From: Chloroflexota bacterium
GTDB lineage: Bacteria > Chloroflexota > Anaerolineae > UBA1429
Direction of reading: 5' to 3'
Assembly: GCA_012513725.1 (NCBI GenBank)
Contig: JAAZBQ010000353.1
Coordinates: 1-5,809 of the forward strand
Length of the DNA stretch: 5,809 nucleotides
Position numbers and translations under genes: made by a program. Under the pieces are notes generated by a model that saw nothing but the letters and a program-made list of their open reading frames with translations, was not told the origin of the DNA and searched no databases. Every line of letters begins with the position of its first letter. Position 1 is the stretch's first letter. Below, piece after piece: positions 1 through 5,361 of this stretch.

Positions 1-83
1 GTATAGCCCTCCAGGATGGCGTCGGCCGCGGTGGCCGTCTGACCCTGGGGGTTGCGCGATCCGGAGATCATGACGAGGTGCAT
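1..83 (-). CDS. Flavodoxin-fold NAD(P)H/FMN reductase, N-terminal fragment (runs off the left edge)
   Basis: Only the first 27 codons are inside the window. They read MHLVMISGSRNPQGQTATAA and onward: a short hydrophobic first beta strand followed by a GSRNPQGQT loop. That is the flavin-phosphate-binding loop expected of the NADPH-dependent FMN reductase / flavodoxin-like NAD(P)H oxidoreductase families (GSPRxxGNT-like). The start is well supported: AAAGGA lies 7 bases upstream of the ATG. The gene follows the activase stop after only 23 bases, so it is probably the fourth gene of the same operon. Such a soluble flavoprotein could pass electrons to the radical SAM activase, which needs a low-potential reductant, or could reduce a pathway product; both roles are inference. 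The rest of the protein is unseen, so the exact subfamily is open. Confidence 0.72.
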   Translation of the reverse strand, partial: MHLVMISGSRNPQGQTATAADAILEGY

Positions 84-106
84 GATACGCTCCTTTCGTT
101 AGGTGG

Positions 107-1057
107 TTAGCCGTCTACCCGCGCGTCCAGGCCGTGGTCGCGGGCCATGGCGAGGATGGCGGCGAGGGCGGCGGGCGGCTGGCGTTCGCCGGTGACGGTG
201 TATGGCTCGTCGAGCCACTCGTACTTGGCCGGGGCAGACTCGTTGTAGGGCAACAGCGCCACGTTCCACAGCCCGGCATCCCGCATGAACCGAAAGGTGT
301 CGCGGAGGTTCTCCTGGGTATCGGTGATGCCCGGGATCAGCGGCACGCGCACCTGGACGTGGGCGCCCGTGTTCGCCAGGCGCACGGCGTTGTCCAGGGT
401 CTGGCGGTTCGAGGCGCCGACCCAGCGCCGGTGGGCCTGGTCGTCGTGGAGCTTGAGGTCGTACAGCACGAGGTCCGTGTGCTCGACCAGGCGGCGCAGG
501 ACGGGCCACGTGCAGGCGCCGGAGGTCTCGATCGCCGTGTGGATCCCCGCCTCGCGGCAGCCGCGCAGCACGGCCTCGGCAAAGTCCGGCTGCATGGTCA
601 CCTCGCCGCCCGTCAGGGTGACGCCCCCGCCCGAGTGCTCGAAAAAGGGCCTGAGCCGCCCGGCACGGCGCACGATCTCCCGGGCAGTGACCCGGTAACC
701 CTTGATCTGTAGCGCCCCTTGGGGGCAGGCGAGGACGCAGGCCCCGCACACCCGGCAGCGGGCGCGATCGACGACGTGGCGGCCGTCCTCCAGGCGGTGG
801 GCGCCCTCGGGGCAGGCGGCCACGCAGGCCCCACACAGCACGCACCGATCGCGCGCCAGGATGAGTTCCGGCGCCGCTGCCCGCGACTCGGGACTGTGGC
901 ACCAGGCGCAGGAGAGGGGGCAGCCCTTCAGGTAGACCGTCATGCGGATCCCCGGGCCATCATGGACGGCAAAGGTATCCAGGTCAAAGATGGTGCCCTC
1001 GGCGTTCGGAGACGGCGGGGCGCCGGGGGAGCGGTCGGCGGCGGGAGATGTGCTCAC
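107..1057 (-). CDS. Glycyl radical enzyme activating enzyme (radical SAM, two extra ferredoxin-type clusters)
   Basis: This 316-residue protein is a pyruvate formate-lyase activase-type enzyme. It should use S-adenosylmethionine and a reduced [4Fe-4S] cluster to make the glycyl radical on the lyase encoded just upstream. Near the N-terminus, HDGPGIRMTVYLKGC leads into the radical SAM motif CPLSCAWC, with cluster cysteines at about residues 46, 50 and 53. An inserted ferredoxin domain follows, with two CxxCxxCxxxCP motifs (cysteines 72/75/78/82 and 101/104/107/111). This is typical of activases of non-PFL glycyl radical enzymes, as opposed to the short PflA. GGGVTLTGGE (about 143-152) is the SAM-contacting GGE region, and the barrel continues through YDLKLHD and VPLIPGITD. 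The chosen GTG start (1057-1055) overlaps the upstream TGA as GTGA and has AGGAGGGG 5 bases before it, which implies translational coupling. An ATG 23 codons upstream lies inside the neighbouring gene and is less likely. The protein is intact and of normal length. Confidence 0.95.
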   Translation of the reverse strand: MSTSPAADRSPGAPPSPNAEGTIFDLDTFAVHDGPGIRMTVYLKGCPLSCAWCHSPESRAAAPELILARDRCVLCGACVAACPEGAHRLEDGRHVVDRARCRVCGACVLACPQGALQIKGYRVTAREIVRRAGRLRPFFEHSGGGVTLTGGEVTMQPDFAEAVLRGCREAGIHTAIETSGACTWPVLRRLVEHTDLVLYDLKLHDDQAHRRWVGASNRQTLDNAVRLANTGAHVQVRVPLIPGITDTQENLRDTFRFMRDAGLWNVALLPYNESAPAKYEWLDEPYTVTGERQPPAALAAILAMARDHGLDARVDG

Positions 1058-3390
1058 GAGCGCCCCTCCTGCCGGCGGATGTGGTGGTCCTGCTGCTCGC
1101 GGCTCAGCATGGTAAAGTACGCGCACCAGCCTCCCATGCGCACCCGGAGCGACCGGTACTCCTCCGGCTCGCTCTGCGCGGCGCGGAGTTCCTCTGTATC
1201 GGCGACGGTGAGGGTCAGCATGTTGCCGCCCGTCTCCACAAAGGCGCGGACGAGGCCGGCCATCCGGCCGGTGCCCTCGTCGCCCTCCACCAGCCGGCGG
1301 TTCATGCGCAGGTCCAGCGGTCCGCCGGCAGGCAGGTTGCCCTTGTGCATGGAGGCGTAGGACAGGACGGCGCCGGGCAGCCCGTTCAGGTCGCGCCCCA
1401 ACGCAGGGGAGAAATTGGACGACACCGGCTGCCCCGCCAGCCGGCCATCGGGCGAGGCCCCAAGGCCCTCGCCGATCGCCACGTACCAGGAGAACGTACC
1501 TACCCCGGCCGGGAACGCCAGGGTATCCGCGTGCCGGCTGGCGTGGCGGGCGACGCAGTCGGTAAAGGCCTCGATCAGGGCCTGCCCCACGGCGTCGGCA
1601 TAGGGGTCGTCGTTGCCGTACTTGGGCGCCGCATCCAGGCGGGCGCGAAGGGCCTCGTACCCGCTATAGTTGGCGTCCAGCGCGTCGCACAACTCGGCCA
1701 CGGTGGCGGCCTGCTCCTCGCAGATCACGCGCTGGATGGCCGCCAGCGAGTCGATGGCGTGGGCCGCGCCCTCGGCCAGCATGCCGAACGTGCGAAAGCG
1801 CGCGCCCCCCGCCGTCATATCCCGGCGTTGCTCCACCGCGCCGTCGATGAGCGCGCTGAGCAGCGGCACCGGCGCGATGGAGGCGCGGCGATCGATCGTC
1901 GCGGCCACCCGCTGGACCACCGTCCCCACCATGTGCTCCATCTGGGCGCAAAAGGCCCCCCACACGTCGTCCCAGCCGCCAAACGTCCGGGGATCGCCCG
2001 TGTCGATGCCGTTCATCCCACCGCTCACGCGCGAGACGCCGCGGTTCAGGGCCCACTCGAGGCAGAGCATCATGCTCAGGCGCTGGAAACCGAAATCCGT
2101 GCGCCCAGGGATGATGACCTCCCAGCAGCCGTCGTTGGTATAGTCGCGGGCATCTGGCGTGGGGATGCCGATCGCCTCGAGCGCCGGGATCAGCTGCTCG
2201 TCGTTGAACAGCGCCGGCATTCCGCCGCCCTCCTTGAGCACCTCGCAGGTGTAGCGCACCAGTTCCTCGGGCGAATTCCGGTGGAGGCGCACGGTGAGGA
2301 GCGGGTTGGTCATCCGGTTGCGGTGGTACGACTCGAGGAGGAGATAGGTCAGCGCGTTGGTGCCGTCCTCGCCGGCGGGGGTGAGGCCCCCGGCGACGAT
2401 GTTCTGCAGCCAGTGGTTCGTGGCGTCCAGCCGGTCGCGCCGGGTGCCCAACTGCGACGACGTCGTGTGCCGCGTGCGTGCGGTGGGGTCGAGGCTCTCC
2501 TCTTCCCGGTGGTCCGGCGCCTGCTCCTCGGTGGCGGCGGCGCGCTCGTTGAACTTGAGCGAGAAGCAATCGACGAGCTCGGCGGCCTCCTCCAGGGTGG
2601 TGCGCCCGGCGGCGAGGTCGGCCTCGAGGTACGGCCAGACGTACTGATCCAGCCGACCCAGGGCGTTGCCGTTCATGGTGGCATGGAACACCATGTGCAG
2701 GAGCCAGACGGACTGCAGGGCCTGCCAGAACGTCTCGGCGGGTCCCGCGGGCACCTGGCGCAGGTTCGCCGCCATGTGCTCCAGCTCGGCGGCGCGCACC
2801 TCACCGGCGGCAGCCTGGGCCTCCTCTTCGCAGCGCGCGGCAAGGCGCGCGGCGTAGGCGATCACCGCCCCGCAGGCGATCACGACCGAGTCGAGAAAGG
2901 CGATCTCCTCGTCCGACCGGCAGCCGGCCCTCTGGGCGTCGGCCCCGGCCATGATCCCGCGCAGGCCGCGGGAGAGGAGGCGGGGGTAATCCGGCACGAT
3001 GTGGCCAAAGACCGACGAGATGCCCAGCCCTTCCCTGCGGGCGGTCTCCCGCTCCTCGTCGGTGACATAGTCGGGAAACCCCCGCTCATAGTGGATCCGC
3101 GGCCGGTCGAGGGTCATCGACCCGGCGAGGAGCTGGCCGTCCCACAGGTCGGTGGGCATGCCCCGAAGCTTGAGGTCGATGGCGTGCGCCTTGCGCACGG
3201 CGAGGGGCTTGTCCATCAGCGCCTCGTCGATGCGCGCCGGGCAGCGCCAGGTCTCGTGAGGTTGCTCCATCGCCTCGCGGACGCGCCGGCGGAGGTCAGC
3301 GACCCGGCCCGTGTCCTCTCGCCCGATGATGGCACTGAGGACGGCGCCCACGTCCGGCGAACGCCGCTCATCGACCCGTTGCATGGTCAT
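1054..3390 (-). CDS. Glycyl radical enzyme, CxE lyase/dehydratase type, substrate unassigned
   Basis: This 778-residue protein carries the whole glycyl radical enzyme fold. The PFL-type barrel covers most of the protein and includes family segments such as GGLTPAGEDGTN (about 334-345) and TVRLHRNSPEEL (about 366-377). The active-site loop NDGCWE (about 419-424) places the thiyl-radical cysteine at 422 and a candidate acid/base glutamate at 424. PDGR (about 647-650) opens the C-terminal glycyl radical domain. The radical loop VRMGGWCAYF puts the radical glycine at 754. A CxE pair marks the dehydratase/lyase branch (diol dehydratases, choline lyase and relatives); PFL itself has two adjacent cysteines. 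The substrate cannot be read from sequence. Trp follows both the active cysteine and the radical glycine, whereas Val/Ile and Tyr/Phe are usual there. A GTG two codons upstream also opens the frame, but it overlaps the Shine-Dalgarno, so the ATG at 3390 is preferred. The activase follows with a 4-base overlap; the enzyme is probably cytoplasmic and oxygen-sensitive. Confidence 0.93.
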   Translation of the reverse strand: MTMQRVDERRSPDVGAVLSAIIGREDTGRVADLRRRVREAMEQPHETWRCPARIDEALMDKPLAVRKAHAIDLKLRGMPTDLWDGQLLAGSMTLDRPRIHYERGFPDYVTDEERETARREGLGISSVFGHIVPDYPRLLSRGLRGIMAGADAQRAGCRSDEEIAFLDSVVIACGAVIAYAARLAARCEEEAQAAAGEVRAAELEHMAANLRQVPAGPAETFWQALQSVWLLHMVFHATMNGNALGRLDQYVWPYLEADLAAGRTTLEEAAELVDCFSLKFNERAAATEEQAPDHREEESLDPTARTRHTTSSQLGTRRDRLDATNHWLQNIVAGGLTPAGEDGTNALTYLLLESYHRNRMTNPLLTVRLHRNSPEELVRYTCEVLKEGGGMPALFNDEQLIPALEAIGIPTPDARDYTNDGCWEVIIPGRTDFGFQRLSMMLCLEWALNRGVSRVSGGMNGIDTGDPRTFGGWDDVWGAFCAQMEHMVGTVVQRVAATIDRRASIAPVPLLSALIDGAVEQRRDMTAGGARFRTFGMLAEGAAHAIDSLAAIQRVICEEQAATVAELCDALDANYSGYEALRARLDAAPKYGNDDPYADAVGQALIEAFTDCVARHASRHADTLAFPAGVGTFSWYVAIGEGLGASPDGRLAGQPVSSNFSPALGRDLNGLPGAVLSYASMHKGNLPAGGPLDLRMNRRLVEGDEGTGRMAGLVRAFVETGGNMLTLTVADTEELRAAQSEPEEYRSLRVRMGGWCAYFTMLSREQQDHHIRRQEGRS

Positions 3391-3395
3391 CGTCA

Positions 3396-3401
3396 CTCCT
3401 T
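3396..3401 (-). promoter_or_regulatory. Shine-Dalgarno of the glycyl radical enzyme gene (decides the start)
   Basis: AAGGAG on the minus strand lies 5 bases before the ATG at 3390-3388. The in-frame GTG at 3396-3394 shares its first G with this site and would have no spacing, so it is unlikely to be the initiator. A further in-frame ATG two codons downstream (3384-3382) has 11-base spacing and is a weaker alternative. Confidence 0.7.
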
Positions 3402-3437
3402 CGCACGTCGCTCGTCCAGCGGGTGTGATCCGGGCTC

Positions 3438-3466
3438 AGTCTAGCGCTCGCCCTCCCTCGGCGCAA
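3438..3466 (-). promoter_or_regulatory. Possible internal promoter before the glycyl radical enzyme gene
   Basis: In the 99-base gap between the hydrolase stop and the radical enzyme start, the minus strand reads TTGCGC (3466-3461), a 17-base spacer, then TAGACT (3443-3438). The -10 matches TATAAT at 4 of 6 bases and the -35 matches only the leading TTG. A transcript would begin near 3431 and have a leader of about 40 bases. The longer gap here than elsewhere in the operon makes a second promoter plausible, but the match is modest and could be chance. Confidence 0.3.
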
Positions 3467-3489
3467 CTGCCGGCGTCCGGGCGCGGGTG

Positions 3490-5055
3490 CTAGCCACGCC
3501 GCTCGGCGAGGAGCACCCAGTCCTGGGCGTCGGGCAGCGCGATCTCGACCATGTCGGGGCCGGTAAGGTCGGCAAGATCCGTCCAGGCGCCGGTCCGCGG
3601 GTCGTATCGGCGCAGGCGGTACCTCACGTCGGGGTCGCCGTCCGGCGAGAACCGGAGGCGCGCGGTGGCCTCGCTGTGGATCACGTACGTGTGCCCGATC
3701 TCGGCCAGGCACCAGGCATAGCCGTCGTCTGTGCGCACCAGGCCGTCCATCACCTCCAGCCGCCACCACTCCAGGGAGGAGAAGAACTCGCGGAGCCGCA
3801 CCAGGTCTGCCTCGCCGTCGTCGTTCTTGGGGGCGTCGACGTCGAAAGGGCCCCGCTCGCGCCAGCCGCCAAAGTATGTGCTGCCAAAGCCGGTGACCAT
3901 ATAGGCCCCGGCCATCGCCACCGCCCAGGAGACCCGCCGGAACGAGTCGCGGGTGTGCGAGTGCTCCTTGTCCACGCCGTCGATCCCGAGGTGCTGGACA
4001 TAGTTGTGCGGGGCGCCGGCCATCGACCGCTGATAGTAGGCGTACTCGGCGTTCACCACGGGGCGGCCGTGAACCCGTGGCTTCAGGAGGTGGTTGCGCA
4101 GCGAGTTGCGCTCTGCCGGGGTAGCCTCGCGCTCCTTGGGCGCCCGGTACTGCTGCTGATAGTCGCCGAACGACATCCAGGGCTCGGTGGCGAACTCTTG
4201 CACGGTCCGGGGCCGGCACGGGTGGATGCCGCGCAGCCGATCGTGGGGATCCCAGCACTGCACCTCGCGGCCGATCTCGCGGTAGACGTCCTGGGTGTCA
4301 GGCCCCAGGAGGTCCCACTCGCCCGCCACGATGAACGCCACGTCATAGGCGCTGTAGCGCGCCACGATGTAGCGGGCGTAGCGCAGGCGCGCCTCCTGCG
4401 AGGCGAACGCCTCCCACGACTCGACACCCGTGCCCCAGGCCAGGACGATCCCCGAGGTAATGCCCCGGGCGTTCATATAGGCGACCCGTACATCCATCTC
4501 CTGGAAAAAGGCGGGATTGAGGCGCTCGGTGGCGAAATCCAGGAACACTTTCTGCTGGCCGTCGACGGTCACCCCGCCCATCACGTCGGTGTGGATATAG
4601 TTGAACCCCTGCTCGGCGCGCACGTCAACATAATGCATCACCGAGTCGCGATCGAGGCGCGAGGGGGCGTCGGTGGCAAAGGCGCGCCAGTTCGTGTCGC
4701 CCAAGAACCACACCGGCGTGCCGTCCTGCCGGGCCAAGTGGGAGGGATAGTGCTCCATCGCCTGCAGGCCACCACGCCGGTCGGAGGCGACGCAGACGAA
4801 CGCGCCGGTCTGGCCGTCCAGCGCCCCGTCGCCCGACCGCACCGTGTAGCGCCAGGGCCCCTCCGCATCGGGGCTCAGGCGCAGGCCCCAGCGGTCCTCG
4901 CCATTCCAGAACAGCGGGATCTCGGCGCGCGCGCCGTCAGGCCGGACGATCTCGGCGGTGGCCTGTACATCCAGATAGGGGTTGGCGTACTCGGATGCAG
5001 TGTGCCAGAACGCCTGGTGAAGGCCAAAGCGCTCGACGGTCTCCTCAGCGGCCAT
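3490..5055 (-). CDS. DUF5060/DUF4038-type glycoside hydrolase-like protein, cytoplasmic
   Basis: This 521-residue protein has three parts. Residues ~10-90 resemble the DUF5060 beta-sandwich (ANPYLDV, then DGARAEIPLFWNGEDRWGLR and GPWRYTVRSGDG). Residues ~100-400 form a DUF4038 / apiosidase-like (GH140-related) TIM barrel that opens with VWFLGDTNWRAF. Candidate catalytic acids are Glu246 in IVAGEWD and Glu337 in VVNAEYAYY, matching the usual paired glutamates of such barrels. Residues ~430-521 resemble the C-terminal 'putative collagen-binding' beta domain (YAWCLAEIGHTYVIHS, YDPRTGAWTDL). Family members cleave glycosidic bonds in plant-type or other complex glycans; this protein's substrate is unknown. 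No signal peptide is visible, so it should act on an imported substrate. The start at 5055 is chosen because GGGAGGGAG sits just upstream; an ATG 25 codons earlier lacks a good ribosome site and falls almost at the predicted transcription start. It is the first gene of the leftward operon. Confidence 0.85.
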   Translation of the reverse strand: MAAEETVERFGLHQAFWHTASEYANPYLDVQATAEIVRPDGARAEIPLFWNGEDRWGLRLSPDAEGPWRYTVRSGDGALDGQTGAFVCVASDRRGGLQAMEHYPSHLARQDGTPVWFLGDTNWRAFATDAPSRLDRDSVMHYVDVRAEQGFNYIHTDVMGGVTVDGQQKVFLDFATERLNPAFFQEMDVRVAYMNARGITSGIVLAWGTGVESWEAFASQEARLRYARYIVARYSAYDVAFIVAGEWDLLGPDTQDVYREIGREVQCWDPHDRLRGIHPCRPRTVQEFATEPWMSFGDYQQQYRAPKEREATPAERNSLRNHLLKPRVHGRPVVNAEYAYYQRSMAGAPHNYVQHLGIDGVDKEHSHTRDSFRRVSWAVAMAGAYMVTGFGSTYFGGWRERGPFDVDAPKNDDGEADLVRLREFFSSLEWWRLEVMDGLVRTDDGYAWCLAEIGHTYVIHSEATARLRFSPDGDPDVRYRLRRYDPRTGAWTDLADLTGPDMVEIALPDAQDWVLLAERRG

Positions 5056-5138
5056 CTCTCCCTCCCTGTTCCACATCGTACCTGTTCTCTTCTCCGGGAC
5101 CGATCGTGGCGGTGGCATCCTCGAGGCCATCCTCCGCG

Positions 5139-5166
5139 ATCATAGCCGGGAGGGACCGGGGGTCAA
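5139..5166 (-). promoter_or_regulatory. Predicted sigma70-type promoter of the leftward hydrolase/radical-enzyme operon
   Basis: The minus strand has TTGACC (5166-5161, 5 of 6 matches), a 16-base spacer and TATGAT (5144-5139, 5 of 6 matches). The transcript would start near 5132 and have a leader of about 75 bases before the hydrolase ATG at 5055. This is the best promoter-like match upstream of that gene, and it stands out in GC-rich DNA. No experimental start site is available. Confidence 0.6.
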
Positions 5167-5180
5167 GCCTCGCATCTGCC

Positions 5181-5209
5181 TTGACACGGCACCACGCCGG
5201 CGTTACTCT
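5181..5209 (+). promoter_or_regulatory. Predicted sigma70-type promoter of the substrate-binding lipoprotein gene
   Basis: A perfect TTGACA (5181-5186) is followed by a 17-base spacer and TACTCT (5204-5209, matching the key T1, A2 and T6 of the -10). Transcription would start near 5216, giving a leader of about 145 bases before the ATG at 5362. The -35 lies inside one copy of the TTGACACG octamer, and the spacer contains the 8-base palindrome CGCCGGCG (5195-5202). Both are positions where a regulator could act. The two divergent -35 boxes are only 14 bases apart, so a shared regulator could control both directions. Confidence 0.55.
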
Positions 5210-5237
5210 TCCCCCAGTCGGTGCAGCAGCGTGTCAA
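5181..5237. repeat. Perfect 8-base inverted repeat TTGACACG ... CGTGTCAA, candidate operator pair
   Basis: TTGACACG at 5181-5188 and its exact reverse complement at 5230-5237 are spaced 49 bases start to start. The left arm includes the -35 of the rightward promoter and the right arm lies just past its predicted start site. The same octamer occurs a third time, in direct orientation, at 5371-5378 inside the lipoprotein coding start. GTTACTC is also repeated directly at 5202-5208 and 5248-5254. Whether these bind a protein is inference; the left copy may be conserved simply because it is a -35 box. Confidence 0.4.
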
Positions 5238-5273
5238 CGGGCACCGTGTTACTCCAGATCGTAGGCTGCACTG
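5219..5273 (+). promoter_or_regulatory. Stem-loop at the predicted 5' end of the lipoprotein mRNA
   Basis: GTGCAGC (5221-5227) pairs perfectly with GCTGCAC (5265-5271). The stem extends by a G-U wobble (5220/5272) and a C-G pair (5219/5273), giving 9 pairs around a 37-base loop. Inside the loop, ACGG (5237-5240) can pair with CCGT (5244-5247) as a small second hairpin. The structure would start about 3 bases after the predicted transcription start. It could stabilise the mRNA or be part of a regulatory leader. I do not recognise a known riboswitch, and no U-run follows, so it is not a standard terminator. Confidence 0.35.
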
Positions 5274-5361
5274 AAAGGGGGGGCTTGCCTCACAGCCGGT
5301 CGTTGATAGTCGTAGATCGATAGCGATTCGTCACGCGCCCAAATCTGAACGGAGGACTATC

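Noticed and set aside
1058..1126. Upstream ATG extending the activase by 23 residues
   Set aside because: The extension lies within the radical enzyme's conserved C-terminus in another frame. The GTG at 1057 has the better ribosome site and a coupled GTGA overlap.
1048..3444. 798-residue open frame on the plus strand opposite the glycyl radical enzyme
   Set aside because: It is an antisense shadow typical of high-GC DNA. Its translation is rich in Arg, Gly, Ala and His without recognisable domains, while the minus strand encodes a complete conserved enzyme.
3468..3482. CCGG-CGT-CCGG hairpin after the hydrolase stop as a terminator
   Set aside because: The stem has only four pairs and no U-run follows, so it does not qualify as an intrinsic terminator.
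5056..5130. Upstream ATG extending the hydrolase by 25 residues
   Set aside because: It lies almost at the predicted transcription start (about 5132), lacks a Shine-Dalgarno, and the added residues are polar and unlike a signal peptide.
3487..5145. 552-residue open frame on the plus strand opposite the hydrolase
   Set aside because: It is the same kind of antisense shadow. It shows no domain signature and mirrors the full length of a clear minus-strand gene.
5209..5237. TTGACA on the minus strand at 5237-5232 as another leftward -35
   Set aside because: At 16 to 18 bases of spacing the minus strand shows only G-rich sequence and no -10-like hexamer.
5303..5331. TTGATA at 5303-5308 as a second rightward promoter close to the lipoprotein gene
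   Set aside because: The hexamer at 17-base spacing is ATTCGT, a poor -10, so the TTGACA promoter at 5181 is preferred.
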